32,236 bases of DNA from Bacillota bacterium (GCA_012521185.1 JAAYMV010000111.1:1-32236), one strand, 5' to 3'; positions 7,335 through 16,648 are shown, counted from the stretch's first letter. Program-made: numbers and translations. The notes: a model not told the origin generated them from the sequence alone.

Positions 7335-9257
7335 TTGTCTTTTACAAAAAGTATTAAAACCAGACTAATATCGCTATTTTTAATTATTGGCCTAATTCCA
7401 GCGATAACTGTGAGTTTAATTTTTTTTAATCGCTTAGTTTCTAATGAACGTGAAGTGGTTGCTCGTGATAGCCATACTGTGGCTACTACCATTAGAAATA
7501 ATTTAGAATTAGACCGCCAATACAGAGAAGAACAAGCAAGTATTCTTGCTGCTAATGATGCTATCGCATTACCTGTTACTATTATGAGTCAATCTGATAA
7601 AAACTCAAGTATTTGGCGCTCCAATACACTTATGAATGGAATTAACCGCGTTGCAGAAGATTATAAAGATGATTTTGTAGACATATTTGTAGCAGTTTAT
7701 GAAGACATAGTTTACAATCCACAAGGAACCTTTTTTGACTATTCTAGCGCAATCGAAGAAATCAATGACATAATCAATTCTAATACTGTCGGATGGTCAC
7801 CTTGGATATGGTCTGATGCACTTGAAACCTACGTTATATTCACCATTGCCCCAATTCGTAATGTAGCCGGCGATGCTGTCGGAGTTATAGGCTTAGGTAC
7901 AGCTTACGACGAAATTCATAATAAGTTAATGATTGAAAATCAAAACGAAAGTCTTGAATATGATGTTTACCTAGTCGACGCCAATGGAACCCTACAAAGT
8001 AATCCTAAAGATCCCAACTTATCAATGTTAACAAGCAAAATTAATACCAAAGCCGTAGAAATGTTCTCAGCAGCATTAGCCAATAACGAGCTAGATTTCG
8101 CCGATAGTACAGAATACATAGGTTATCATGGTGAACCTGTTCTCGGCTATGTTAGTGCGGTTATGTTAGGTGATGAGCCAGCTGCTGTAGTCATTGAAGC
8201 TTTAGCTGATCAAGCTTTTGCAGGTGTAAAAAGATCCCAAAGTCTAGTTATCGTTATTATCATTATAACTGCAATTGTAATCAGTGTTACAAGCTTTTTC
8301 ATCGCTCAAGGTATTATTAAACCAATCCTTGAATTAGTCACCTTCACTGAAAAAGCAGCTAACGGTGATTTATCAGTCCAAGTGTCAACAAATCGTGAGG
8401 ATGAATTCGGTAGACTATTTAATGCCTTTAATAAGATGGCTGATAATTTACGTGAGATGATTTCCTCAATTACTAGTGCAATCCATAATGCATCTTCTGC
8501 TAGTGAAGAACTTTCTGCCGCTAGTGAGGAAAACTCAGCTACGATTGAAGAAATTGTAGCTGCCATTCAAACCTATGCTGAAGCTATTAAAAACGTTAGT
8601 CAAAACGCAAATTCAATGGCTGCCCAAGCCCAGGAAGTTGTTAAACGTGCAGAAGCAGGTAAAGCGCAAATGGCACACTCCAATGAAACCATGCTCAATA
8701 TATTACGGTCATCACAAGAATCACAAACTAAAATTAATGATTTACAACAAGCAACTAACCAAATCGATCAAGTTATCAATATTATATCCGATGTTGCTGA
8801 ACAAACCAATCTTTTAGCACTAAATGCTGCTATTGAAGCTGCCAGAGCTGGCGAACATGGTCGCGGCTTTGCTGTAGTTGCTGACGAAGTAAGAAAATTA
8901 GCTGAACAAACTCAGGAATCAGTTGGCGTAATTATGAACAGCATCGACCATCTAAGAACCGGTACAGCTCAAGTAGTAGATGTAATTCAAGTCAACAATG
9001 AGCAAATCGAAGATGGAGCTGAAATATTAAGAAGAGCCCAAACAGACTTTGACCAAATCGAGGAAAGTATTTCAGCTACAGTTAAACTGATAAATGAAGT
9101 AGCTGATTCTGGTCATCGACTGGACATTGGAATGGCCGAAATGGCAGCTTCTGCTGAAGAACAAGCAGCATCTATCGTTCAAATTACTCAAAATGCTGAG
9201 TCTGTTGCTAGAATGGCAGAAGAGATGTCAAAGTTAGTTAAAAGATTTAAAGTTTAA
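7335..9257 (+). CDS. Methyl-accepting chemotaxis protein with Cache sensor
   Basis: The 640-aa chemoreceptor has one transmembrane helix at residues 11-31. A double-Cache-like extracytoplasmic sensor spans about 35-300 (key stretches [17 protein letters not shown] and [18 protein letters not shown]). A second helix covers 304-327, a HAMP domain about 328-380, and the cytoplasmic signalling bundle runs to the end. The conserved hairpin tip is present ([20 protein letters not shown], then [17 protein letters not shown]), so it should bind CheA/CheW. The start is TTG at 7335, eight bases after AAGGAGGG; no in-frame ATG has comparable support. It is transcribed alone between a divergent promoter and a terminator. 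The ligand cannot be read from sequence, though Cache domains commonly sense amino acids or carboxylates. The adjacent peptide-type transporter is on the opposite strand. Its presence implies a motile organism. Confidence 0.95.
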   Translation: MSFTKSIKTRLISLFLIIGLIPAITVSLIFFNRLVSNEREVVARDSHTVATTIRNNLELDRQYREEQASILAANDAIALPVTIMSQSDKNSSIWRSNTLMNGINRVAEDYKDDFVDIFVAVYEDIVYNPQGTFFDYSSAIEEINDIINSNTVGWSPWIWSDALETYVIFTIAPIRNVAGDAVGVIGLGTAYDEIHNKLMIENQNESLEYDVYLVDANGTLQSNPKDPNLSMLTSKINTKAVEMFSAALANNELDFADSTEYIGYHGEPVLGYVSAVMLGDEPAAVVIEALADQAFAGVKRSQSLVIVIIIITAIVISVTSFFIAQGIIKPILELVTFTEKAANGDLSVQVSTNREDEFGRLFNAFNKMADNLREMISSITSAIHNASSASEELSAASEENSATIEEIVAAIQTYAEAIKNVSQNANSMAAQAQEVVKRAEAGKAQMAHSNETMLNILRSSQESQTKINDLQQATNQIDQVINIISDVAEQTNLLALNAAIEAARAGEHGRGFAVVADEVRKLAEQTQESVGVIMNSIDHLRTGTAQVVDVIQVNNEQIEDGAEILRRAQTDFDQIEESISATVKLINEVADSGHRLDIGMAEMAASAEEQAASIVQITQNAESVARMAEEMSKLVKRFKV

Positions 9258-9283
9258 TTCTCAATCACCATAGACAGCATGAA

Positions 9284-9322
9284 AAAAAGCTACTTAGAAA
9301 GTTTTCTAAGTAGCTTTTTATT
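9284..9322. terminator. Bidirectional terminator between chemoreceptor and oppF
   Basis: A perfect stem (AAAGCTACTTAGAAA with TTTCTAAGTAGCTTT, small loop) is flanked by an A-tract on the left and a T-tract on the right. It can terminate both converging genes. Confidence 0.85.
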
Positions 9323-9335
9323 ATTCTTTTAAACT

Positions 9336-10367
9336 CTAACCTACACCTTCTAAAGACAATTCTGTTGCATGGTGACAAGCAACCTGGTGAGTAACTCCCT
9401 CTTCCCCAGTATCAATATCTTTCAACTCAGGTATCTCTTCCCAACATAACTTGCTTGCGAATTCGCAGCGTGGCGCAAACATACAACCTTTAGACTGTTT
9501 CATTGAATCAGAGATTTCACCTTTAATGGATTTGGCTTTCCATTCTGTATGAGGATCTGCATCAGGTACAGCTGATAACAATACGCTTGTATACGGATGT
9601 TTTGGATACGTATATAAGCTATCCACATCAGCTAACTCAACAATTTTACCTAGATACATTACCGCTACTTGGTCACACAAATAGCGAACTACACTTAAAT
9701 CATGACCAATAAATAAATAAGAAAGACCTAGTTGTTCTTGTAAATCCAACAGCAAGTTCATTACCTGAGCTTGAACAGATACGTCAAGTGCTGAAACAGC
9801 TTCATCCGCTACGATAAAGGATGGATTTAAAGCTAGGGCGCGAGCCACGCCAATTCGTTGACGCTGACCACCACTAAACGAGTGGGGGAAACGTCTACTA
9901 TATTCTGGACGTAAACCTACTAACTCTAATAACTCAGCAACCCGTTCTTCACACTCTTTTCTGCTATATCCGTGAGCTCTTAACGGTTCAGCAACGATAT
10001 CTAATACAGGCATCCGTGGATTCAGGGATGAATAAGGATCTTGAAAGACCATTTGCATATCAGCACGAGCTTGTTTTAACCCATGTTTATCTAGTTTTGT
10101 TACATCTACAACACCATCTCTGGTTCTAAACAATACTTCTCCTGCGGTTGGCTCAATTGCTCGCAATATACTACGGGCAGCAGTTGTTTTACCACAACCA
10201 CTTTCTCCAACCAAACCTAGAGTGGTACCCTTTTTAATGGAAAAGCTAATATCATCTACTGCTTTTACGTAACCAGTCACTTGGCGTCTTAAAAAACCAG
10301 ATTCTATTGGGAAGTATTTTTTTAAGCCCTTCACCTGCAATATAACATCATTAGGCATTTGCAGCAT
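9336..10367 (-). CDS. oppF: Oligopeptide-type ABC transporter ATP-binding protein OppF
   Basis: The 343-aa ATPase of the peptide/nickel importer family has Walker A GESGCGKTT, signature FSGGQRQRIGVARAL and Walker B FIVADEAVSALD. Its C-terminal oligopeptide extension (CMFAPRCEFASKLCWEE, then VACHH) carries four cysteines. Related Dpp/Opp ATPases use these cysteines for an iron-sulfur cluster; whether one forms here is unknown. It opens KGLKKYFPIESGFLRRQVTG, the usual OppF/DppF N-terminus, which separates it from its OppD partner. The ATG at 10367 follows GAGG by nine bases, and the gene overlaps oppD by 17 bases. It is the last gene of the operon and shares a bidirectional terminator with the chemoreceptor. 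The substrate is set by the binding protein, so peptide transport is not proven. Confidence 0.92.
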   Translation of the reverse strand: MLQMPNDVILQVKGLKKYFPIESGFLRRQVTGYVKAVDDISFSIKKGTTLGLVGESGCGKTTAARSILRAIEPTAGEVLFRTRDGVVDVTKLDKHGLKQARADMQMVFQDPYSSLNPRMPVLDIVAEPLRAHGYSRKECEERVAELLELVGLRPEYSRRFPHSFSGGQRQRIGVARALALNPSFIVADEAVSALDVSVQAQVMNLLLDLQEQLGLSYLFIGHDLSVVRYLCDQVAVMYLGKIVELADVDSLYTYPKHPYTSVLLSAVPDADPHTEWKAKSIKGEISDSMKQSKGCMFAPRCEFASKLCWEEIPELKDIDTGEEGVTHQVACHHATELSLEGVG

Positions 10368-11385
10368 CTTCTTTTACCTCCCCACCATTGAATAAGAAGC
10401 AGCTAACTTCATGTTCATCCTCTACCAGTACCCGATCAGGCAATTCCTTAAAGCATTGTTCTTTAGCATACGGACAGCGAGCAGCAAATCCACAGCCAAC
10501 AGGAACAACATAAGTGCTAGGAACAGTACCTGGAATTGAACTAACTCTTTCACCACGTTTACCCTTTAACTTAGGAATAGAGTTCAACAATCCTTTGGTA
10601 TAAGGATGAAGCGGGTTATCAAAAATATCTACGACTTTACCACGTTCAACAACTCTACCTAAATACATAATATAGATATAATCAACCATGTGAGCTACTA
10701 CGCCTAAGTCATGCGTAATTAAGATCATTGACAAGTTAAACTCATTCTGCATGTTTTGTATTAGTTTTAATACTTGTGCTTGTAAAGTTACGTCTAACGC
10801 AGTTGTTGGTTCGTCTGCAATTAGTAATCTTGGGTTACGTGCTAAAGCCATAGCAATCATTACCCTTTGTCTCATTCCACCACTAAACTGGAATGGATAT
10901 TCGTCAACTCGCCGGGATGGGTTTGGAATACCAACTAAGTCTAATAACTCAATTGACCGTTCCCTAGCTTCTTGTTTTGACATGTTTTGGAACAAAATCA
11001 TCGCTTCTGATAACTGATTATTAATAGTGTGAACAGGGCTTAGTGAAGACATTGGTTCTTGGAAAATCATTGAAATGTCTCGGCCTCTTAAGCGACGAAT
11101 CTCTTTTCCTTCAGCTGGTAAAGCTAAAGTATCAGTAACTTTACCATTTCGTTCTTTATATAGAATCTGTCCACTGAAAGTAGCGTTTTTCGGTAGCAAT
11201 CTAGTGATTGAATAAGCACTCACTGTCTTACCGCAACCACTTTCACCAACTACTCCGATAGAACACCCTTCAGGTACTGAATAATTAACGCCGTTTACCG
11301 CATTAACTATTCCTTCTTCTGTTTTGAACTTAACGACTAAATCTCTTATTTCTAACAGATTATTACTGTTACTCATCTTATTCAT
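10351..11385 (-). CDS. oppD: Oligopeptide-type ABC transporter ATP-binding protein OppD
   Basis: This 344-aa ATPase has Walker A GESGCGKTV, Walker B LLIADEPTTALDVT and the signature FSGGMRQRVMIAMAL. FSGGMRQR is typical of OppD/DppD, where OppF has FSGGQRQR. The C-terminal extension has the cysteine pattern GCGFAARCPYAKEQC with a later C in VSCF, the counterpart of the OppF cluster. I take the ATG at 11385, with AGG and a GGGGGTG purine tract upstream; the TTG at 11409 has no SD, and an ATG at 11376 is also possible. It sits between oppC (a gap of 27 bases) and oppF (a 17-base overlap), so the two ATPases are probably translated together and act as a heterodimer under OppBC. Confidence 0.92.
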   Translation of the reverse strand: MNKMSNSNNLLEIRDLVVKFKTEEGIVNAVNGVNYSVPEGCSIGVVGESGCGKTVSAYSITRLLPKNATFSGQILYKERNGKVTDTLALPAEGKEIRRLRGRDISMIFQEPMSSLSPVHTINNQLSEAMILFQNMSKQEARERSIELLDLVGIPNPSRRVDEYPFQFSGGMRQRVMIAMALARNPRLLIADEPTTALDVTLQAQVLKLIQNMQNEFNLSMILITHDLGVVAHMVDYIYIMYLGRVVERGKVVDIFDNPLHPYTKGLLNSIPKLKGKRGERVSSIPGTVPSTYVVPVGCGFAARCPYAKEQCFKELPDRVLVEDEHEVSCFLFNGGEVKEDAANA

Positions 11386-11412
11386 TTTCCTACACCCCCA
11401 TTGTCCCAATCT

Positions 11413-12552
11413 TTACTGACCATAGGGATCTGCAGCATCACGCAGACCATCTCCTAAGAAGTTGAAGACCAGTACGAAAATTATCACAAATAAACCAGGA
11501 ATTAATAACCATGGTGCCATCACTATCGAATGCACATTTTGTGCTTGTTGCAACAATGTGCCCCAGCTAATTACAGGTGGACGAAGTCCGATCCCCAAAA
11601 AACTAAGTGATGTTTCAGAAAGAATCATATTTGGGATGGAAAGCGTAATACTTGCGATAATGTGACTCATAAATGATGGGATTAAGTGAGTCAAGATTAT
11701 CTTAGGCTCACTAGTTCCTGCAAGTCGCGCAGCAACTACAAAATCCTCATTTTTGATTGAAAGTACTAAACCTCTAACTTGCCGTCCCAAGGATGTCCAG
11801 CCGATTAGGGACAAAATAACGGTAATTCCCAGATAAACTTTGACTGGTGACCAATCTGGAGGTAAAGCAGCACTGAGAGCCATCCAAAGAGGAATAGTTG
11901 GGAATGAACGTAATACTTCAATAACCCGTTGGATAATTCCATCTACTATACCACCATAATAGCCAGAAATTCCACCAAATATTAAGCCAAGCACTAAACT
12001 TAAGAATACCCCTACCAGACCGATAGACATGGAAATTCGCGAACCATATATAATCCTGGTAAACATGTCCCGACCTAATCGGTCTGTACCAAACAAGAAA
12101 ATCGCACCTTCATCCACACCAAATAAGTGAATATTAGTAGTAATGCCAAAAAGTTTATATTCCTCGCCTCTTACAAAAAAGCGAATTGGTAATCGTCTGC
12201 TAGTATCTTCAACATAGATCCGTTGAAAAGTTGTAAAATCTACTTCTTGCTTAATTGGGTGAATAAATGGGCGGAAAGAGAAACCATTCTCATCAATAAA
12301 TCTAATCTTTGTTGGAGGCGCAAGGGCAGCATTACGATGCCGTGTGTCTGGATCATATGGAGCTACGAATGGAGCGAAGATTGCAACTAAATACATGAAT
12401 ATAATAATAATCCCTGCTGCCATAGCAACACGATGTTTTTTAAACTTTAACCACATTAACTGCCATTGAGTTGCATAAAATATCTTCTCCTCAGCAGTGG
12501 TTGTTTCCTCATTGGGCTGAATAACTTCAGGAGTTGTTACATTTGCATTCAT
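11413..12552 (-). CDS. oppC: Oligopeptide-type ABC transporter permease OppC
   Basis: The 379-aa inner-membrane permease starts with a cytoplasmic leader, then a first helix (MAAGIIIIFMYLVAIFAPFV). The FGTDRLGRDMFTRIIYGSRI motif follows, and then the BPD core, with AARLAGTSEPKIILTHLIPS as the EAA loop that docks on the ATPases. It is longer than the roughly 300 residues usual for the family because about 80 residues (near 75-155, including FIDENGFSFRPFIHPIK) are inserted between helix 1 and the FGTD motif. Similar long forms occur in binding-protein-dependent permeases of other diderm anaerobes; that comparison is from memory. SD GGGGAGG lies eight bases before the ATG. The inserted segment would face the periplasm, where it could contact the binding protein. 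Confidence 0.92.
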   Translation of the reverse strand: MNANVTTPEVIQPNEETTTAEEKIFYATQWQLMWLKFKKHRVAMAAGIIIIFMYLVAIFAPFVAPYDPDTRHRNAALAPPTKIRFIDENGFSFRPFIHPIKQEVDFTTFQRIYVEDTSRRLPIRFFVRGEEYKLFGITTNIHLFGVDEGAIFLFGTDRLGRDMFTRIIYGSRISMSIGLVGVFLSLVLGLIFGGISGYYGGIVDGIIQRVIEVLRSFPTIPLWMALSAALPPDWSPVKVYLGITVILSLIGWTSLGRQVRGLVLSIKNEDFVVAARLAGTSEPKIILTHLIPSFMSHIIASITLSIPNMILSETSLSFLGIGLRPPVISWGTLLQQAQNVHSIVMAPWLLIPGLFVIIFVLVFNFLGDGLRDAADPYGQ

Positions 12553-12566
12553 CCGATAAACCTCCC

Positions 12567-13553
12567 CTACTCATAACGAATACGCGGATCGACAAGTACC
12601 AATAAAATATCCGATATCAGCGTACCGATAATAGTTAAACTTGCTAATAATAGAGTAAAACTGCCTGCCAAATACATATCTTGGCTCTGTAAAGCCCTTA
12701 ACAATAATGGACCGGCTGTAGGTAAACCTAACACTACAGCTGTAACAGCTTCTCCTGAAATCATTTGTGGCAAAGTCCAACCTACTGTACTAATAAACGG
12801 TATAATTGCTAAACGTACCGGATATTTAAATAATAAACGAATAGTACCAATCCCTTTGGAACGAGCTGCAACAACATATGGCTTACTTAATTCATCCAAC
12901 AAGTTGTTCCGCAACACACGAATTAAACCAGCTGTTCCAGAAGTACCAATTACAACCATTGGAACCCAAATATGCTCTAACATATCTTTAAATTTCGCCC
13001 AGCTCCAAGGTGCCATAACATACTCTGGCGAAAACAATCCTCCAACATTTGTACCAAAATACTTTAAGGAAATATACATTAAAATTAGTGCAAGCATAAA
13101 GTTAGGGATTGATAAACCAAGAAAACCAAGTAAGGTTAAGAAATAGTCCCCAATCGTATACTTATTAACTGCACTGTAAATAGCAATTGGGAAAGCAACT
13201 ATCCAAGAAAACAGTAATGAAGAAACTGATACTGCTAAGGTTAGCGCTAATCTTTCCCAGATTAACAGACTAACAGGCTTTTCCCATTCGAAAGAATAAC
13301 CAAAATCGCCTCTGGTTATAATTCCTTTCATCCAATTGAAATATTGGATGTGTGCCGGAGCATCAAGGGAATAGCGAGCCTTAATTGCTTCAATTAATTC
13401 ATGGTTAATTTGTTCTCCTGCTGCATGCATTTGTGCAATCATGGTATGAAGATAACTACCTGGAGGTAGTTGAATGATAATGAATGAAATAATTGATATC
13501 ATAATTAACATTGGGATCATTTGTAGCAATCGTCTACTAATAAATCTAAGCAT
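12567..13553 (-). CDS. oppB: Oligopeptide-type ABC transporter permease OppB
   Basis: The 328-aa permease begins MLRFISRRLLQMIPMLIMIS, the typical OppB/DppB first helix. It continues with the periplasmic DFGYSFEWEKPVS segment and the core, ending with IISDILLVLVDPRIRYE, the classic C-terminus of this family. The EAA loop is VVAARSKGIGTIRLLFKYPV. I chose the ATG at 13553, which has GGAGG ending eight bases upstream. An ATG at 13568 would lie upstream of that SD and adds only MEGES. It is the second gene of the operon, separated from oppA by about 110 bases that hold a stem-loop. It forms the channel with OppC. Confidence 0.93.
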   Translation of the reverse strand: MLRFISRRLLQMIPMLIMISIISFIIIQLPPGSYLHTMIAQMHAAGEQINHELIEAIKARYSLDAPAHIQYFNWMKGIITRGDFGYSFEWEKPVSLLIWERLALTLAVSVSSLLFSWIVAFPIAIYSAVNKYTIGDYFLTLLGFLGLSIPNFMLALILMYISLKYFGTNVGGLFSPEYVMAPWSWAKFKDMLEHIWVPMVVIGTSGTAGLIRVLRNNLLDELSKPYVVAARSKGIGTIRLLFKYPVRLAIIPFISTVGWTLPQMISGEAVTAVVLGLPTAGPLLLRALQSQDMYLAGSFTLLLASLTIIGTLISDILLVLVDPRIRYE

Positions 13554-13595
13554 TGACTCCCCCTCCATCTAGAGGCTAAATATTTAAAACATAAG

Positions 13596-13625
13596 AGAGA
13601 AGCCAACGTGCTTGCTGGCTTCTCT
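13596..13625 (-). promoter_or_regulatory. Intercistronic stem-loop between oppA and oppB
   Basis: A perfect 10-bp stem (AGAGAAGCCA with TGGCTTCTCT) encloses a 10-base loop. On the minus strand no clean T-run follows, so it is more likely an RNA-stabilising or partial-attenuation hairpin than a full terminator. It would allow more binding protein than permease to be made. Confidence 0.6.
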
Positions 13626-13665
13626 GCTTTGATTTTAAAGCCAAAATACAAACCTGAGATTTAAA

Positions 13666-15543
13666 TTATCTATCCCAGAACCATTGGAATGGTCTATAGA
13701 TACCTGGGTTACCAGGGTGGCTGTGAGCTGCTGGAGCTGGTACGTTTCTTAAATCTTTGTTAGCGAATGACAAGTTGAAATGCATGCCAACAGTACCAAT
13801 TGTCCAGAAGTTATCAGCCCAAATGTCAATAATTTCTCTCATTAAAGCTGTTCTTACTTCTTCATCATCGGTAGAAGGTGCAATGTCAGTGTAAATTTCA
13901 TAAATACGCTTAACATCTGCTGGTGGCTCAACGCCATCTCTACCGTTAGTTGTTAACCAAGTTTCCCAATGTGGAGCTACTACATAAGTGATTTGGTGAC
14001 CTGTTTGTAGTAGTGGGATAATTGGGTCTGCAAAGTCTGCAAAACCGATTTGATGTTGGTTACCTTCACGTTTTGATTCGTATAAAGCACGCTCCATTAA
14101 GTTGATAACTGTACGGATTCCTACAGCTTCCCAGTAATCTTTAATTAATTGACCACCGTCAACTTGCGCCCAGTGATGTGTACTTCCGTCAACAATTAAA
14201 GTTAATCTTTGGCCGTTAGGCAATAAGCGGAAGCCTTCTTCATCACGAGCAGTCAATCCTAATTCATCTAGCATTTTGTTAGCTAAAGCAGGATTGTAAT
14301 CTGTATACATCTTGTCAGCTTCTTCACTGTAAGCTGGATGCAATGGGTGTAAGTGACCATGACCGATAGCTCCTAAGCCGTTTATGAGCAATTCGTTCAT
14401 TTCTTCTCTGTCAATAGCATAGGAAAGTGCAATCCTAAAGTCTTTGTTGCGTAATAATTTCGCGATTTCTGGATCTGCATCATAGTTTTGGTTGAAATGC
14501 ATTACTAGTAATCCAGGAGTTCCACCTTCAGTTTGGATTACTCGATAGTTACCACTGTCTTGGCTAGCCAAGAATAATGGTAAATCGCTGTACATAGTCC
14601 ATAAGTGACGAGTTTGATAGTCGATTTGACCACCAATTAGTTTAAGTTTCATAATTTCTACGTCACCAACTAGTTCACGATGGTAAGCATCGATATATGG
14701 AAGTTGGTTACCAGCTGTGTCAACTTTGAAGTAGTATGGGTTTCTTTCGGAGATTTTAACTGGAGCATCGAAACCAGTTGTTAGAACCCAAGCATCCATA
14801 GTTGGCATACCAACAGCTTTTTGACCAGAACTTAAACCAGCTTTAAGTCTGAATAACTCACTCCACAATGTTACACCATGTTCTCTAGCTAATCTGTTAA
14901 GAGTTGCTTCATCAGTATATTTAATGTGAAATTGTTGTAAATAATGTTTTGGTAAATAAGTTTCATGACCTGTAGCCATCCAGTTTACAAAACCGCCTTT
15001 TGGTTCTTTAAAACGGAATTCTACAGTTAAGTCGTCAATCTTAACTACTTTCATTGGCTCGCCGCCAGATTGGAAGTTAAGGTTAACTGCTGGTGTAAGC
15101 TCAGTATTTAACTGAACATCTTCCCACCAGAATAAGATATCATCCGTTGTAAATGGATGTCCATCAGACCATTTTAAACCTTCTCTTAATTTGAAGGTAA
15201 TCACTTTACCGTCTTCAGAGACGCTCCAGCTTTCTGCAAGGTTAGGATGGATTTCATAGAACATTTCATCATAGTATACTAAAGGCTCATGCACTAATCT
15301 TTGATAACCTGTAGAATCACCAGGTCCGGTATGAGTACTACGAATAATGCCACCATATTTACCGATTTTTTCATAAGGTTCAATAACTAAAGGATTAACT
15401 GGTAAGCGCTCTTCTACAGGTGGTAGAAGACCCGCTTTTACTTGTTCTGCTAATAATGGAGACTCATTGTATTTTGCTAGCGCAGTTCCGCTAACTAATA
15501 CAATCATTAGTGCCACTAACAAAAGTTTGTAACTATTTTTCAC
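13666..15543 (-). CDS. oppA: Family 5 extracellular solute-binding protein (OppA-type), no lipobox
   Basis: The 625-aa substrate-binding protein belongs to the peptide/nickel/oligosaccharide class (SBP family 5). Visible hallmarks are EPYEKIGKYGGIIR near the N-terminus, WSVSEDGKVITFKLREGLKW, the VEFRFKEP block, and DFRIALSYAIDREEMNELL. The signal peptide ends ALA-KYNESP and contains no cysteine lipobox. The mature protein would therefore be soluble, as in bacteria with a periplasm, instead of membrane-tethered as in monoderm Firmicutes. I take the GTG at 15543, seven bases after GGGAGG; this starts VKNSYKLLLV and gives a normal signal peptide. The longer reading to 15606 has no SD. It is the promoter-proximal gene of the operon. 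The ligand is unknown, since members bind peptides, oligosaccharides or nickel complexes. Confidence 0.9.
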   Translation of the reverse strand: MKNSYKLLLVALMIVLVSGTALAKYNESPLLAEQVKAGLLPPVEERLPVNPLVIEPYEKIGKYGGIIRSTHTGPGDSTGYQRLVHEPLVYYDEMFYEIHPNLAESWSVSEDGKVITFKLREGLKWSDGHPFTTDDILFWWEDVQLNTELTPAVNLNFQSGGEPMKVVKIDDLTVEFRFKEPKGGFVNWMATGHETYLPKHYLQQFHIKYTDEATLNRLAREHGVTLWSELFRLKAGLSSGQKAVGMPTMDAWVLTTGFDAPVKISERNPYYFKVDTAGNQLPYIDAYHRELVGDVEIMKLKLIGGQIDYQTRHLWTMYSDLPLFLASQDSGNYRVIQTEGGTPGLLVMHFNQNYDADPEIAKLLRNKDFRIALSYAIDREEMNELLINGLGAIGHGHLHPLHPAYSEEADKMYTDYNPALANKMLDELGLTARDEEGFRLLPNGQRLTLIVDGSTHHWAQVDGGQLIKDYWEAVGIRTVINLMERALYESKREGNQHQIGFADFADPIIPLLQTGHQITYVVAPHWETWLTTNGRDGVEPPADVKRIYEIYTDIAPSTDDEEVRTALMREIIDIWADNFWTIGTVGMHFNLSFANKDLRNVPAPAAHSHPGNPGIYRPFQWFWDR

Positions 15544-15652
15544 ATGAATTCCTCCCTGTTGTTTCTTGATAAGGCAAAAACAAGTATTTTTAAGAAGCCA
15601 CCACACCCTTCATTTTAATTTATAAAATGTTAATTATAAAATTCTACGGCCT

Positions 15653-15666
15653 ACAACGACCGTTGT
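15653..15666. promoter_or_regulatory. Putative operator downstream of the oppA promoter
   Basis: An inverted repeat ACAACG-AC-CGTTGT lies just downstream of the -10, near the expected transcription start of oppA. A second perfect palindrome, ATGTTAACAT (15674-15683), overlaps the -10. Both positions suit a repressor; the protein is not identified. Confidence 0.4.
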
Positions 15667-15673
15667 TAATTAG

Positions 15674-15702
15674 ATGTTAACATAGCTTGCCTTCGGTGTC
15701 AA
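15674..15702 (-). promoter_or_regulatory. Sigma-A-type promoter of the opp operon
   Basis: On the minus strand a perfect TTGACA (15697-15702), a 17-base spacer and TAACAT (15674-15679) are found. This gives a leader of roughly 125 bases before the GTG start of oppA. Confidence 0.65.
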
Positions 15703-15726
15703 CATCAAAAACCCATTAACAAGTTT

Positions 15727-15754
15727 TTGCATCCTTTAACTTTAGTTATATAAA
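15727..15754 (+). promoter_or_regulatory. Possible promoter of the cwlD-like operon
   Basis: TTGCAT (15727-15732), a 16-base spacer and TATAAA (15749-15754) lie about 80 bases before the amidase start. The match is moderate and the region is AT-rich, so this is tentative. Confidence 0.3.
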
Positions 15755-15835
15755 ACGCAAAATCCCAAAGTCATTTACCAAATATTTTATCATATAAATT
15801 TAGAGATTCAAGATTTTTTTACGGAGGATTTTGCA

Positions 15836-16633
15836 ATGATGCTAACAAACTTAAAGAAGTTTTTAATAATAACCGCTGGTACAATTGGATTTTTACTGAC
15901 AATTAGTTTTTTATTTGTAAAGTCAAATTCGTTTTTTTCTCGTTCTTTATTAGAAGAACGGGTGATCACGATTGATCCTGGACATGGAGGAATTGACTCT
16001 GGTAGTTCCCATGCTGGAGTAACTGAGAAGGATATCACCTTAGCAATCAGTAAAGTAATAGCTGCTGAGCTTGAGAAACATGGGGCATCAGTCATCTTGA
16101 CAAGAACTGATGACACTGACTTATGGAACGAAGTATCGATTGAAGATGAAATTAATTATACAAAGAGAGAATACCAGGAAGATTTAGAGCTAGGTAGAAG
16201 TATAGATCCTAGGGATAAAGGCATCGCCTTAGGCAACAGGCGTCCGCCGACCTATCGACTAGGTTTACGAGCTCGGTTATTAAAAGCCGAAGCCAACAAG
16301 TCCGATATATTAATCAGCATTCATACAAATCATTTTCGGTCAGAAAGTGCTAAAGGTGCAGTAACTTTATATCAACCTCATTCGTTATATAGTCAGCGCT
16401 TAGCCATCGCCATTCAAAATCAGTTAAATTCCTTATTACCTGGACGTAATGCTCCAGGCATTATCGCTGACGACTTTTTTATTCTCCGTCGTAGTAAAAT
16501 ACCGACCGTTATTATAGAAATCGGGTTTGTTTCTAATAAACATGACCGGGAATTTATGCTTTCAGACGAGGGACAACAAGCGATCGCTAATGCAATTGCT
16601 CGTGGAATCGAAGAATATTTTAAAGGGCTTTAG
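15836..16633 (+). CDS. cwlD: N-acetylmuramoyl-L-alanine amidase, CwlD-like
   Basis: This 265-aa zinc amidase (Amidase_3) has an N-terminal signal-anchor helix (about residues 10-28). The catalytic domain runs from ITIDPGHGGIDSG (first zinc His) through GVTEKDITL (zinc Glu) and LISIHTNHF (second His) to VIIEIGFVSNKHDREFM (catalytic Glu). All key residues are present. It cleaves the bond between N-acetylmuramic acid and L-Ala in peptidoglycan. Length and the single-domain, membrane-anchored layout fit CwlD, which acts in spore cortex maturation before formation of muramic-delta-lactam. A vegetative amidase is an alternative. The ATG at 15836 follows GGAGG by eight bases. The HAD phosphatase gene begins 15 bases after its stop, so the two are co-transcribed. 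Confidence 0.85.
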   Translation: MMLTNLKKFLIITAGTIGFLLTISFLFVKSNSFFSRSLLEERVITIDPGHGGIDSGSSHAGVTEKDITLAISKVIAAELEKHGASVILTRTDDTDLWNEVSIEDEINYTKREYQEDLELGRSIDPRDKGIALGNRRPPTYRLGLRARLLKAEANKSDILISIHTNHFRSESAKGAVTLYQPHSLYSQRLAIAIQNQLNSLLPGRNAPGIIADDFFILRRSKIPTVIIEIGFVSNKHDREFMLSDEGQQAIANAIARGIEEYFKGL

Positions 16634-16648
16634 AAAGGAGTTTAAGTT

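Noticed and set aside
12571-12780. Alternative minus-strand frame inside oppB
   Set aside because: oppB is clearly coding in another frame to its characteristic C-terminus; this frame has no start signal.
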